Source: Verrucosispora sp. NA02020 (GTDB lineage Bacteria > Actinomycetota > Actinomycetes > Mycobacteriales > Micromonosporaceae). From it: 64,000 nt of DNA. Position 1 is the first letter of the stretch, and each line of letters starts with the position of its first letter. Shown here piece after piece: positions 21,701 to 36,700 of this stretch. The stretch covers positions 806,001-870,000 of the forward strand of contig NZ_CP054923.1 of assembly GCF_013364215.1 (NCBI RefSeq), written 5' to 3'. The notes beneath the pieces were generated by a model. It worked only from the letters and a program-made list of their open reading frames with translations, was not told the DNA's origin and made no database searches. Made by a program: the position numbers and the translations under genes.

Positions 21701-24700
21701 GGCAGTCCGGTGGATCCCGTTGAGGAGCCGGTGTCGATCGGCGGAGCCACGCAGGAGTCCCAGTCATCCCCGCCGCCCGTTCCCATCGGTACGAACGGGG
21801 TCGAGGACGAGCTGGTCGTGACCCGGGCGCAGGCACGGCTGGCCAGTTGGGCGGTGCCGGACCGGCTCGTCGAGCTGCGGCGGTTGGCCGACGAGGGCCG
21901 TCCGGGCGCTGGCGACGCGCTGGCCGCCGTCGAGGCGTACCGGAGCGCGTTGGCGCGGGCCGAGAAGGGATCGCTGAACGAGGCCGGAGAGGTGGCTACC
22001 GCCTACCGGAGCATGCACGACCGGTTGGCGGCGTTGAACCTGGCGCATCTCGCTCCGCCGACCTCGCCGACCGAGACGGACGTCGCGCCTGGCGTACCGG
22101 TGCCGGCGGCCACCTTCCCGGTGGAGCTGACTCCCCCTGCCGCACCGGCCCGGCCCCGACTCGCCGATCTGATGGCGGATCCGCAGGAGGTGCGGTGGGC
22201 CGAGCGCGTGGGGGTTCCGGCTGCCCAGGCCGCCCGACTGCTGACCGACGGACGCCTGTGGTTCGACCCGACCGAGGTCGACCGACTGTCCACCGCTCTG
22301 CGATTCGACGAGGACGAGGTCCGTGACCTGGTCGATCTGGTCGAGGTGCTCGGCATGGTGCCGCTCGACCTGCCCGCCAGGTCTCGGGCCATGGGGCTCG
22401 CCGGGCTGGGGCCACTCTTCGGTGTGATCCAGGAGTTGGCGGTGTCACCCGACGACGTCGCTGCGATCGGCGACGTGCTGGTGCGGGCTGCGGCGGGCTC
22501 CCGGGACGTCGAGCCCGACGAGGGGACCTGGGCCGACCGGTTGCGGTCGGAACTTGCCGACGCCGGGGTACGCACCAACAGCGATCTCGTGTGGTTCATG
22601 CGGTTGTCCCGGCGGCTGGAGTTGGCGCCCGCCGACCGGACGAGGTTGGGGGAACTGCGAGAGCTCGGGGTGTCCCTGGAACTGCTGCACGAGTTGCCCG
22701 ACGAACACGTGCGGGCGGCGCTGGAGGGCCGGCGCCTGGCCGCGACGGGTGTGGCCACCTTGGCCGCTGCCGCCGGCCTGGGCGGTCCCGTCGCGTTGGA
22801 GGCGGCGGCCGAGCGGCTGGACGTATCTCCGATCGACCTGGCGGTGGCGCTCGGCGGCCAGCTCCGGGAGGCTGCGGGCGGGGTGCCGCCCACCGGCGCG
22901 AGGGACCAACTGCGGCTCCAGGGGCAGCAGGTGGCGGACCGGCTGTTGGACCGGTTCGAACCGGGCGGGCCCACGCTGAGCGACTGGGTGCGGTGGAGCG
23001 CCCGACTGGGCTTCCCGGTGGACCAGCTCCGCCCGCTGGCCTCCGCCCCGGTCATGTCCGGGCTGATCTGGGAGGCGCTCGGGGACGTGCCGAGGGGGCG
23101 GGTAGCCGACGCGCTGGTGCCGGTGTTCCCCGCGACGGCCGCGTCGGAACGACTTGCCGCAGCGCTGGCCCGGCAGCGGAGTGCGGCGGTACCTCGTCCG
23201 GGTGAGCTGGCCGCCTGGGCGGCCCGGCTCGGCGTTCCCGGCCCGTACCTGCGTCGGGTCCTGGTGCGGTCAGACGTCGACGGAAGTGACGTGGTCGCGT
23301 TGGCCGACCATCTCGGACTCTCCCCTGACCAGGCGGCGGCCCTGGTCCGGCTGACCGAGGTGACCGGCCGGGTGCCGGGCGACGCGCTGGCTCTCGCCTA
23401 CAGACTGGGTCTGCCGCACTTCCCCTATCTGCTGATCTGGCTGGCCGCGTACTGGGAGACCGACCCGCGCCGGTTGATGCCACTGCGTCCGCTGTTCGCG
23501 AGGATCAAGGAGCTGCCTCCGGACAAGCGACCCGATCCACGGCAGGTGGAGGAACTGGTTCGCACGTGGGCGGCATCGCATGCTCAGGACGAGGCTCTGC
23601 CCCGTTCGGCCCCGGACGACCTGGACTTCGACCTGTCGAACATCCTCGTCACCAGCGCCGACTTCGCCGACTTTCCGGACATCTCACACTTTACGCCGGC
23701 CTTTCCGGAATTTGGGGACCTCCCTCCGCGGCAGGTTCCGAGCGCGGACGCCAGCAGCGCGAGAAGCGTGCAGGGTGACCGACCGGCCGGTGCGCCCGTG
23801 GCCGACTCCGATAGTGACTCGACATCGGGATCAGAGAGCCTCCCGAGCATCTACCGGGGCTCTCTGCCCGGCAACTCGTCGGTGCGGAGCCCTTGGGGAG
23901 AGCGGAGGGCAACGGCAGAGCAGCGCGGATTGCTCGCCGCGCTGGACCACGGCAACGGATCGATTCTGATCGACTCCGATGACACCGCCCCGGACCGCCG
24001 GGATGTCGCTGCGCTGCTCTGGTTCGCGAGCAATGGCGTGGGCCCGGATGGAGTCGGGCTGCGGGTGGTGAGTCCGCTTCGCCAGAAACGGATGGCGGCC
24101 ATCACCGAGCGGTACGAGGCGCTGCAGCGGTGGCAGGGCGTCCCCGGTCAGGCAATGACTGAGTTGTGGCGAGACGCCGACTTTGTCGCCAAAGATCCTG
24201 ACCTGGGGTACCTGATCGGCCGGGTGGCGGTGGTCGCTGCGGCGGCCAGAGCGGCCGTTTCCGCCGTGACACTCGAGACCACCGCCTCGAACCGAGGCGA
24301 GGCCGTCCGCGCCGCCAGCCGTGCCGTCGATGCGTTGATCGATGGTGTGCGGTGGTGGACACAGCACCGAGCTGGCCGGTCGATACCTCCGGTCGATGCC
24401 GAGACGGTGGCGTCCGGAGACATCCCCGCGCTTATGGCTGACCTGCGCCACGAAGCAGGGCGGAGCCCGGCGTCACGAGGTGACGACTTCGGCCCGATGG
24501 TGGCGAAGCTTCGTGGACTACTCGACACGTTGCACGGTGCGGACTCGCCCCGGGACACCTATCAGGTGCTGACCGGACTTCTTCACACCGTGGTGGCGCA
24601 GTTCGCCCGCTTGGTCGTGGCAGCCGCCGCCGACAAGCCGGCATCGACGACGCTGGCCGCGTACGGCCTGGTGGCCCAGACGATCGGAAGCGTTCGCAAC

Positions 24701-27700
24701 GTCGCCTTCGCGCTGGCGGACTGGGACCGGCTGGCCGGTGGCCTGACGGCGGTGCAGGTGAGCGGGGCCGCCGCCGACGTCGTCACCAGGGCCGAGGCCA
24801 TCCGGGACACCTGGGACCAGGACGGGGACGTTCTGCTCACGTCCTGGTGGTCGGAGCGGATCGGTGTGTCCAGGGAGCAGGTCGAATGGAATTATCACGA
24901 CCGACCCTGGTTGGATCACTCGGCGGTTCTTGAGACGGCCGAAGAGTTGCGGCTTGAGCCGGATCTCGTCTACGAGCACGCCATCCGGCATCAACACCTC
25001 TCCCGTCGGACTCCGGAACTGATCAGGCAGTGGAATCCGCACCACGCGAGCCGGACAGCGTACAAGTTGGCGGACGAACTGCAGGTGCCGGTGCGGCTGC
25101 TGGAGCCGTTGATGGGCGGGCAACCGCCGGCCAGGACGCGTGAACTCCGCCGCTCATTGGACCAACTGTCCGGCGTCCCGCAGGCGTTCAGCGAGCACTC
25201 GGCTCGGCGGCTCGCCTTCCTGACCGACCTCGGGGCCGGCCTGCCCCAGACCATCGATCCGGATCAACTCCGTGTTCTGGGCGAGCAGTGGCTCACCGAG
25301 GTCCTGGCAATCGACCCGGTCGATCTGGAGTTCCTCGACCGCTACTGGTTCGACCGGCTGTACTCGGTGGTGGAACTGCTGCGTGAGCACTACGAGGAGC
25401 GCGAGCCCAGCGGCGGCTGGAGCGTGCACGACATCGAACTGCTCGCTGACGACCTGGGTCTCAGTAGCCTGTTGGTGACGGGCCTCAGCGTACGGATCGG
25501 CCGGGTGCCTCGAGAGTTGGTAGGCCAGGCAGGCGGCAGGATCGCCCTGTTGGTGGCCAGCCGGCTCCAGTCCGACCCGCGCGACCTGGCATCGATCCAC
25601 GATCTGGTGGCGTCCGTGGATTCCGATGGGCCGCGGCACCTCATGGTGGATGCTCTGGTGGCCGAGCTTCGCCGCGCCGGCCGGGCACCCGCTCCCCGGC
25701 CGTCCCTCGCCAGTCGGCTGTTGCGTCTCGGTGTCGAGGCCAAGCGCCTCCCGCCCTCCCTCGGCGAGGTGACACGAGACGCCGGTATGTCCGTCGACGA
25801 ACTGGTCGAGACGGCTGAACTGGCCGGCAACGTCGACCTTCGGACGGTGTCGGAGTTCGTCAGATTCGCGTTCGGCGGCGACCCCGGGAAGGCCGGTCCG
25901 AGCCGTTCGCCGGGCACCGGCGGTACGGCCACCTCCCGTGCTGATCTGTCGCCTCAGGTCGTGGCCGGTCAGCTGCGCGACTGGATCGGCCGACTCCACG
26001 ACGAGTTCCAGGTCGAGCGGCACGACATGCCGACGGTGTTGCGGACCGCCAACCAAGGGCGGTGGACCTCGGCGACACTGACGACGCTGCCGGCCGACTC
26101 GGCCGACCGGGTTCTCAGGGCCCTGTCGAGCTTCTCCGTCGAGAAAGTGGTCGGCGAACTCCTCGACATCTCCTACGACGAGGCCGACGTCGCGCAGATG
26201 CTCGACCGACTCGTTCCGATGGTGAACGGAGCGGTCGACGCCCGCATCGACGAGCTACTGCCGCTGTGGCTGGAGGCGGGCGAAACCCCTCCCATGCACC
26301 TGGAGCTGATGCTGCCGGCGACCGAGCCGGCGCAGTCGCCAGCGGCCTCCCCTGGGTCGTCGACAGGCTATCGGGCGCTGCGTCTGTGGGAGTACTCGCG
26401 CGTTGAGGACCTGGAGACGGCGGCGGACGAACTACGTCGACTGTGGCAGGCGGGTCACCGATCCGTGCCTGCCCTCCTGTCCGCCAGCCCCGAGGGCGGC
26501 TCCCGGGGAGAGGTCTGGATCAGCGAACTGGACCCACACCCGCTGTTGGTTGGCGCCCTGATCGCCGTGAACAGTCTGCCCGGCGGGCTGGCGGGGTATC
26601 CCGATCTCCTGGCGTACCTGGGCTACGAGGTCTCTCCGTACGACGTGAAGCGCTTGGACCGCCGAGTCAGCTGGGTCCGACCGTTGCACCCAGAGGCGTT
26701 CGAGCCGTTGACGGCCGGAGCGGCTCGGACCATGGTGATGACGGCGGCCGTCTGGCACCGACGACAGTCACCACAGCCTGATCCGGTGGCCCGACTGGAA
26801 CCATCGACGACCTGGCTGCTCGGCGATTCCGAGCCCGGCCCCGGCCCGGCAGCGGCCTACCGGCTCGGCCCGCAGGATGTGGGAATCGGGGCGGGCAGCC
26901 TGCTCCGGTCGATCCTCGACGGCGCTCGTGCACAGGGCGTCGACCTTCCCGCCGGCGTACGCGACGAGGCGACGCTGATCGCGCGCGCGGTGCAGACCGT
27001 GCACGGCGATCCGCATCGGTTCGTGCTCCGCAGCATCGGCACGGTCCTCAGCGCCGACCTCGACGAACGGACGATGGTCCGACTCGCCGAAGTGCTCTGG
27101 CCCACCGAGCAGATCGGCCCGCGACGGGAGCTGCTGCGCTCCCGGATCGCGCTTGCCGCCGACCACGACGACCCGCGCCTCAACCGCCTCCTCGCCCTCT
27201 CGCCACCGCCGTCCGGCACCGGCCCGGAATGGATCGTGCGCCGCGCGACGACGAGAGAGAGCACCCGGACCCGCGAGGTGTCCCGTCTCCTGCAGGATGT
27301 GATCCGTGATCCGCGGCTCTGGGACTCGACGCTGCGCGAAGAAGTCACTGCGGTCCTCGCTGTCGCACTCGGCGTCGACCTGGTGGTCGTGGAGGACGAC
27401 ACTGCTCGTACCTATCCGGGTGGAGGCTCGACCCTCTATCTGCACCGGGTCGAGCGGGATCGTTTCCAGCCCTATCTTCCGGCCAGCGTTGCCGGCGGAG
27501 CGGTCGACCTGGGGGCCGCGCAGGGAATATTCGGCCACTACGACCCGGCCTCGGACGTGGTACGCCTTCCCGTCGTCCTGGCCGGTGCCGGTGGCCAGCA
27601 ACAAGGTGGCCTGACCGCGCGCCTCCGCAGCGAGGAGCTGATCGGTCTCTGGGCGAGGCGACAAACCGGCCCCGTGGGCCCCGTGGTGTTGGTCATGGGC

Positions 27701-30700
27701 GGAGCAGCTCAGCAGGTCGGTGCAGGCGATACGCTCGCCGCCCGATTCCGGGACCGACTCGGCCAGGGCGTCATCGCCAGTGCGGACGACATCGTGCTCG
27801 ACACCGACGGGCGGGTGTCCGCGGTCGCGCTCCGCCACCTGCCCGACGGCACAGTCGACCTGGACAGTCCGGAGCGAAGCGAGTTCCGGTACTTCCCTCC
27901 CGACGGCGGCGCTCCCGTTCCGCTCGGCGACGACCTGGTCTCAGGGGCGGCGTCGGTCGGCCTACGGCTCGTGGTGGACCTTCCGCCGGCCGAGGACACA
28001 CCGACCGTCCTGGCCGTCCGGCCCGCCCCGGCAGCCGAGGTCGAGGCACTGGGGCCCCGCCTGTTCACGGACGGTGAAGGCGTCTTCCACATCGGTCGGC
28101 ACGCCACACCGCCGGACGGGTGGCTGCCGCTTGGTGACGCCAGCCCGTACCTTGCCCTCCGCTGGCTGCGGAACGACGGGTCGGCGCGCGTGCCCGACGC
28201 AGCCGTCGAGCAACGGGACCTCCAGACCGTCGCGTCGGACGCCGTCGGACTCCGACTGGGTCAACGGTCGGTACGTGATCTGCCGCACCAGATGGCTTCG
28301 GCGCTCACGGAGCGGCCCAGGGGCGGAGTGCGGATGCACCGGCGGCTCCCCGCAGTGTTCTCTGGGGACGAGGTCGTCTTCGTCAGCCGTGCGGGTTGGG
28401 CACATGCCGCCACCGTGCGACCCAACGGCGAGTTGCTGGTCTACCGGCCCACGCATGACGACGTCTCGGTCGAGCGGATGTCCCATGCCCGGTTCGTTGA
28501 CGAGTCCGGCCCCGGGTGGTACCTGGTCCGCAGTCGGCTCCGCAGTGACTGGACTCCGGTGTATCCCGCCGACCGCCCGGCGGTTCCGACCGACTCGGGG
28601 TGGTCTGAGCGGCCGCCGGATGTGCTACCCACCCGGGTGCTGGAGATCGAGCAGGAGCCCTGGAATGAGGAGGTGCGCGGGGCCGACACCCGTGGCGCCG
28701 AGGTGCGGCTGAATCCGCTGTGGATGCCCCTGGCCGAGTTCACCCCGGAGGTGTGGGCGGGACGGCCGGGGCACAAGTGGCTGTACCTGGTGCTGGAGCG
28801 TCGGGCGTACACCGGCGGCTCGGAGCCCGAGTCCTCTGCCGGACGCCCCGACGACCTGTTGGTCTTCGTCGGCTCGGAAGCGGCCTCCGAGGCGCTCTCC
28901 GATAGTCAGTTCAACGACCTGCTGGCGTCGATCCGGCAGGTGGATCCGGACATCACGCCGGGACTGGTCAGAGACATGGTCGACGGTCCCGGGCATCCTT
29001 CGCTGGGGGTGCGGTTCACTGCGGCGTCGCCGGGGCAGGGCACCGCAGTGGTGACGTCGGCAGGTGTCGCGGGCGAACTCCGCAGAGTCCCGGCAAACGG
29101 GACCTGGGAGATGAACGACTCCTCCGGTAGGTACATGCGAGGAGAACAGCGCTCGACCGACGCGACACAACGATGGATGCGGGTCGCCGCGCAACTCGTC
29201 GCAGATCAGGTGGGCGAGCCGGTCCTACCGCGGACGGTGCGGCTGGACGGCGGGATGACGGCGAGCATGAGCCGTCAGCAGATCCACTCCGGACTGTATT
29301 TCGCGCATCCCGACGACACCCAGGACACCGTCGCAGCGGTGCGGCGGATGCCTGCGTACGCCGGCTTCAAGTCCGTGTACGCCACCCTGGATCCGCGAAC
29401 GCTCGAAGTGGTGACGAGGGCGGGACGGTTCGGTCCGAGGAATTTCAACAGCCAGATCGACCACGTCGAGGTGGAGACCCACACGAAGCTGTTGCTGGTG
29501 CTGTTCCTACCCGCCGATGCGGACGGGTCGGCGTCGGAGCGCGAGGCGGTGGTGCGGTTCGCAGGGCAGCTCCACGATGTCCGCTCCAGCGACATCGTGA
29601 CCAACTACGGGGTTGCCCGAATTCTGCCTGACTTCGACGATGTGCAGTTGGGGATCCTGGCGACGGATGATCGCGGTGCACCGGTGGTGGCGCCGGATGG
29701 CTTTTTCGTATTGCTCAGCTCGGGTATGCACACCAGTGAGTTGGGACCGTCGGCGTCCATGTCCATGGAAGCGCTCGGTTCCTACCCGGATGCCTACGGT
29801 GGTGGGGAAACGGGTCAGCAGTACCCGGTTCCGTTCAGCGCACCTGGCATCGAGCTGCCGCCGGGCGCCGACTACGACCGCGGTGTGCTGGTGGTGGGCG
29901 ACCTGGCCAGGTGGCGGGAGCGGCCAGAGGCCGGCGCGGTGGTGGAGGCTGCGCGAGTGTCGGCCCGACCGATCGTCGTCGCCGAGGTCGGCGCTGTCCC
30001 CGCTGCACGGGCTGCCGAGATGGCCACTTTCGCCGAGACGATGCAGCGGTTCGTGCAGTGGCGCCTTCGGCCCCTGGTGGTCACGACCGCGATTGTCGCC
30101 GAGCTGAGGGTGGAGGCGACGCTTCACCACGTACCGGTGGTGTTCGCAGAGACCTCCGGCGATGGCACGCGGTGGCACGCGGTCGACTCGGACGGCGTGG
30201 TCCGGTGGTCCACGTCAGTGTTCACGCCGGCACTCTTCGTGGCGGCCGGTGAATCCACGTCCGGGCCGGCGGTCGCGTCGCGGCCTGCCGATGTCGGTCA
30301 GGTGCGCCTGGCGGAGATGCGGGAGCATCTGGCCAGATGGGAGGGGCATCTGGGGTGGTTGCAGGCGGACGATCGGAGCGGTCGCGCGGGCGGGTCGGCG
30401 GATCGGCTCCAGGCTGAGTCGGAGATCGGCCGGTTGACGGCGCGTATCACCGAGTTGAGCGCGATCACCGCCCACTACCCGGTTGAAGAGACCGAACGAG
30501 GTCTGATGAGCTACATCAGGGTTCGTCGGCAGCCGGGTGGTGATCGGGGGTTCGACGAATATCGGGTGCTGATCGACGACTACTCGGGGGTGCGGAGCAT
30601 CCACCCGGAGACGGGCGAGGTGACCGCTTCCTTCTGGTTGTCGAACGGCCAGTGGATGCCCCGCCTTCTGGGTGGCTCGCCCGATTCGACGGTGGTGCAG

Positions 30701-33700
30701 GACGTCCGGCGGACGCCGCCCATCCCGCCACCGGTTCCCGCCAGCAGGAACGGGGTCGAGGACGAGCTGGTCGTGACCCGGGCGCAGGCGCGGCTGGCCA
30801 GTTGGGCGGTGCCGGACCGGCTCGTCGAGCTGCGGCGGTTGGCCGACGAGGGCCGTCCGGGTGCCGTCGAGGCGTTGGCCGACCTGGAGAAGTACCGGGA
30901 GGTTCTGGCGCAGACCACCGCACCGAACCGGCAACAGCCCGGCAACGCGCGGCGGAACGTCGCTGCGGTGGCGACCGCCTATCGCGTCGTGCACGACCGG
31001 CTGACGGCGTTGGCGTCGGCGCTGGACCTGCCGCATCTGGCACCGCCCGGCCCACCGGCGGTCTCCGTCGACGACAGCGTCGTGCCGGTGCACGCGGTGC
31101 CGGTGCCGGCCTTCCCGGTGCAGCTGGTGCCACCCGGGTCCAAGGCGGCAAAGGAGGCATCCGGCTCCAAGACGGCACCCGGGTCCCCAAAGCCACCCGC
31201 GATCGCCGACCTGGTGGCCGACCCGGCGACGCGGGCGTGGCTGACCTCGAACACCATCCCACCCCACCAGGTCGCGCGACTGGTGACCGGTGGACGTCTG
31301 CGTTTCGACCCGGGACAGGTCGACCAGGTGGTGCGGATGTTGGGCGGGGAGGGAGACGCCCGGGAACTGGTCGCGCTGACCGAGGTCCTCGGCGCGGTGC
31401 CGCTGGACCTGCGGGAACGGTCCGAGGCTGCGGGGCTCGCCGGGCCCGGTCCGCTGTTCGGTGTGGTCCGTGAACTCGCGGTGTCCCCCGCAGACGTGGC
31501 AGCGCTCGGCGATGTGCTGGCCCGGGTCGCGGACGGCTCGTCAAAGTTCGAACCGGACAAGGGCAGCTGGGTCGACCGGCTCCGGACGGCACTGGCCGAC
31601 GCCGGTGTCCGCACCGACAGCGACCTGGTGTGGCTGATGCGGCTGACCCGCCGGATGGACCTGGCCCCCGCCGACCGCAGGTGGTTGGGCGAGCTGCGCG
31701 ACCTCGGGGTACCGCTGGAACTGCTGCACGAACTGCCCGACGAGTACGTCCGGGCGGCGCTGGACGGCCGGCGTCGGGCCGACACCGGTCTGGCGGCGCT
31801 GGCCGCCGATGCCGGCTTCGCCGGCCCGGCCGCGTTGGAGGCGGCGGCCGAGCGACTCGGCGTACCCCCGGTCGACCTGGCCCTGGCCCTCGGCGACCGG
31901 CTGCGGACGGCCGTGTCCGATGCTCCACCGCTGTCCGACGCGGGGCCGGACGGCCTCCGGGAGCAGGGGCAGCGGGTCGCCGATCGCCTCCTGGCCCAGG
32001 TCGCGTCGACCGGACCCGGACTCGACCGCTGGGTGCGCTGGAGTGCGCGGCTCGGATTCCCGGTGGACCGGCTCCGCCCGCTGGCCGAGATTCCGATGCT
32101 CGAAGGTCTCATCTGGGAGGCCCTGGGTGACGTGCACGGGGGCCGGGTCGCCGAGGTGCTCGTGCCGTTGGTGCCGGAGGCGGCGGCCCCGGCGCCGATC
32201 GCTGCTCGGCACATCGCCGTGCCCACCCCGGAGGAGTTGGCCGCGTGGTCGCAAAGACTCGGTGTGCCCGACTACTACCTGCGGCGGGTGCTGGTCATGC
32301 CCGGCGTCGACGGGCGAGCGCTGCCGGCGATGGCCGACCGCCTCGCGTTGCCCCCAGAGCAAGCCGCCGCACTGGTCCGGCTGGTCGAGGTCACCGGTCG
32401 GGTGTCGGCCGACGACCTGCTCATGTTCGCCTACCGGCTGGGCACGCCAGCGGGTCCCTATCTGCTGGTCTGGCTCGCCAGCTACTGGGAGATCCATCCG
32501 CGCAGGCTGATGCCGCTGCGTCCGCTGTTCGCACGGATCGCGGAGCTGCCCACTCGGAGTCGACCGTCGATGCAGGAGATCGAGGAGCTGGTCGGTCGCT
32601 GGGCGGACCCGGGCCGCGCGGGCGCGGGGTATCACGCAGAGCCCGCCGCCGACCTCACGGACGGACTGCTGCTCGACCGGCACGACACCTTCGACGACGA
32701 CCAGTTCCGGATGTGGCCCACTGCCGAGGAAACGGCGGCGAGCGTCCGCGCCCCTCAGCCTGCCCCCCAGAGGGACAGTGGTCGCGACGACGACTCGGAC
32801 CGAAGCTCGGCGTCGGAGTCGCACCGCTCACACAGCCTCTTGTCCATCCCGGACGATGACGAGCAACAGGCACAGCACACGAGCCTGGCCGCGCTCGTCT
32901 ACAGCGGTCGCTCGACCTGGACCAGGGCGGACGGTGCCGGCCGGAGCCGCCGGAACGCCTCGGCACTGTTCTGGGCAGCCGGTCTCGGATCAGGCCCGGA
33001 GGGAGCCGGACTGGAGGTCCTGGACGGCCTCCGGACGTTCGTGCCGACGGCGGTCCGCGATCGGCGCGACAGGCTGCGTCGGTGGGCGGAGATCAGTTCC
33101 GTCGAGGCCGAGGAACTGTGGCAGGACACCGAGAAGGTCGCCGCCGACCCCGACCTGGGAACGCTGACCCGGCAGGCGGCGATCGTCGCCTCGGCGGCGA
33201 CCGCAGCGGTACCCGCGCTGACCCGCGACATCACCTCACCCGACGTGACGGAGGTGGTTCGGGGAGCCGTCCAGGCTGCCGACGCCGTGGTCGACGCCGT
33301 ACGCGCCTGGACCGATCGGCACGCCGACCGGCCGATACCGTCGGCCGGAGACGATCCGGCCCGGCCGGTGCGCGTTCCCGACCTGCTGCGGTCGCTGCCA
33401 GCGGGCGAGAGGCTGGCCTCGGCGCAGGCCGGTCGTGACGACCTGGCCGCGATGTTGACCGGGGTACGCACGCTGCTCCACACGTTGACCCGGACGACCG
33501 AGGCGGGCAGCGTCTATCGGACGGCTGCCATGGTGATCGAGGCGGCCGCCACGCACATCGCCCGTCTGGTGGTGGGGGCGGGCACACCCGCTCGGCCCGG
33601 GACGGCGTTGATCGCGAACGCGGTCGCCGCCCAGGCGATCGAGGCTGCTCAGCGGCTCACCGCGACCGTGGCGGCCTGGGACCGGCTGGCCGGTGGCCTG

Positions 33701-36700
33701 TCCGCAGCCGAACTCGCCGCGGCCGTGACCGACGGTCAGGCAGAGGCCCGGAACAGAACGGAGACCGACGACCAGAGCGCGGACGTCATCCTGGCCCCGT
33801 CGTGGGCGAAGCTCATCGACGTACCCGAGTCCGAGATCGAGGAGGACCGCTACCTCCGCCCCTGGTTGGATCACCTGGCGATCGTGGCGGCGGCCGGCAG
33901 ACTCAAGGTCCCGCCCGGCGTGGTCTACGAGTACGCCCGACGCAACGGGTACCACTCCGAGCGCGCATCTGGTCTGCGGGCGACCTGGAGCCTGGGACCG
34001 CCGCACGAGGACCTCTACCGCCTGGCGAACGATCTGTCGGTGCCGGTGCGGTTGCTGTCGCCGCTGCGGGCCCTGCTGAGTGCGAGGGCGGGCACCGCAC
34101 CCGACCTGGAGCAGGTGAGGGATTCCCTGCTGCGGGTACAACTGCCGGACCGGATCGCGAAGTGGCCCCGGCGCCGGCTCGCTTTCCTGGCCGACGTCGG
34201 CCTGCGGACCACCCAGGCCACGCGCCCCGGCGAACTCGAGGATTGGCCGCACCGGTGGGTGGCCGACATCCTCGGCCTGGACCCGGAGGATCTGGACGGC
34301 GCCGACGGGGTCTCCCTCCGGTCGCTTCTCGAACTCGTCGATCTGGTGCGTCGCGAGTACGCCGTCCGCGAACCCGACGGAAACTGGGCACGGCACGACC
34401 TCGAATCGCTGGCCGACGCGCTGGGCCTCAGCAGCTACCTGGTCACCGGCCACAGCGTCCGGATGGGCCGAGTGCCGATGGAACTGGCGGACAAAATGTA
34501 CGGCGCGTACCTGTTCCTGCTCGCCACCGCGCTCCGGATGGACTCTCGGGAGGTGACGAAACAGTTCGGGACGGTACTCACCGAGGTGATGGATCGGGCA
34601 CTGCCCCGGCAGGTCGTGGTGGAACGGGCGCTCGCGCGAATCCGGGCGAAGGGGAAGGCCCCGGCGCCGAGGGAGAGCCTCACCGGCAAACTGCTCCGGA
34701 TCGGTGTGGCCTCGAACGACCGCGTACCGCGACACCTGGGACTCCTCGCACAACAGGCCGGCGTCTCCGCGACGGAACTGGTCGAGACGGCCTACCAGGC
34801 AGGTGAGGTCGACCTCTGGCTGACCGCCGACGCCATCGGACTGGCGGTCGGCTCCCGTCCCGTACCCCAGGGCGGCCCGGAGGCCGAGGCGCCCGTCCAC
34901 ACCGTGGACCCCGCGGCGCTGCCACGCATGGTCAACGAGTGGGTCGACTGGCTCGGCGGGATCGCCTGGACGTCCACACGCCTCCACCCTCCGTTGACCG
35001 CGCAGGCGCGGCGGGTCGGCTGGACGTTCGACGAGCTGTCGGCGCTGCCCGGAGACGAGCGGAAGAAGGTCCTTGCGGCCCTCGCGGCGTCCGCCTCGGA
35101 GGCGGGGCTCAACCGCGTCTACCACAACACCGTCTTCTGGTACGGCCGCAACGTCGAGAAGCTCCTCCCTGTGCTGACCACATTCGTCGCCGATGTCGCC
35201 GGTGCCCGCCTCGAACTCCCGATGCCCCGGTGGGCCGAGCCCGATTCACGGTTTCGCGTCAACGTTCACGTGCCGCACTCGGTCGACGCTGACTTCGCGA
35301 CGTTCGCAGCGGTCGAGACCCGGCGGGAATGGATCCTCACGAACGACCCGGCCACCTGGGAGGAGATGGAGCGGGGCCTGCGTGAGCTCCGACAGGACGG
35401 AACACGTGTCGCTGCCGCGACCGTCGCCCTCGCTGCCTCCCCCGATCCGGCCACACGGATCGCGGAACTGGACCTGACGCCGCTGACCGTCAGCGCGTTG
35501 ATCGCGGTGATCGCCCTCCCGGGCGGCCTCACGATGCACCCCGAACTGCTGGGATACCTGGGGTACGAGGTCGACCCGTATGACTCGACGCGACTGGATC
35601 GTCGGGTCAGCCGACCCGAGCGGCTGCGCGTCGACCCGTTCCTGCCCATCGAACATCCGCCGGCCCGGGCGGCCGTCATGGCGGCGGCGATCGTACGCCA
35701 GCGGAAGCCCGCACCCCTGGTCGTGGCCGACCGCCCGAGTACGACCACCACCTGGTTCCTGGACGACGGGGATCCCGCCCGCGTCGGGGCCGACGAGCAC
35801 CACCTGGTGCCGCACGACGTGGGTGACGCACCCGGCAGCCTGGTCCGGGCCGTCCTCGACGGCGCCCGCGCCCAGGGGCTGCGGCTGCCGTCGCAGGTGC
35901 GCGACGAGGACGGCCTGATCCGGCACGCGCGGCAGGCGGTCCAGGACGACCCGACCAGGTTCCCGTTGCGGACCATCGGTGACCTGGTCGCCGGAGATCT
36001 CGACGATCAGGCACTCCTCGGCCTGGCGCAGGCGCTGCCGATCAGGGTCGAGTCACTAGATGACCTGGCGACCCTGCGGTGGACGATCATGACAATGATC
36101 AGCGAGGGCAATCCGCGCCTGCGCAGACTTCTCGGCACCGCCGTCGCTTCGCCGAGCCGGGGCGCGGCATGGACACTGAGTCGCGTCGGCGCTGGCGGTG
36201 CCACCGCTGCCAGCCATGTCGCACACCTGTTGCCGGACGCGATCGGGGATCCGACGCTGTGGGACTCCGCGCTGGTCGACGAGATCCTCGGTGTGCTCGC
36301 CGTCGTGCTGGAAGTGGACCTGGTCGTGGTGGAGACCGAGGCTGCCCGCCGGTTCTCGGGCGGGGGAGGCTCGACCCTCCACCTGCTCAGGGGCGAGCGG
36401 GGCCGATTCCAGTCCTACCGCCCCGCACCGGTGCCGGCCCAACTCACCGCGATCGAACCCGCACAGGTGATCTTCGGCGAGTACGACCCGGCCACCGACG
36501 TGACACGGCTGCCTCTCGTGGTGACCGGTATGGACGGTCGGCGCCTGCGGGACCTGACCGCCGACCTCACCGGCCAGGAGCTGATCGACCAGTGGGCGGT
36601 CCACCCCGGCCGGGGACCGCAGACGTTGGTCCTGGTGATGGGCGGGGCCGCCGACGAGTCCGGTCCGTACGGTGCGCTCGCCCGCCGTTTCCGGGACCGT

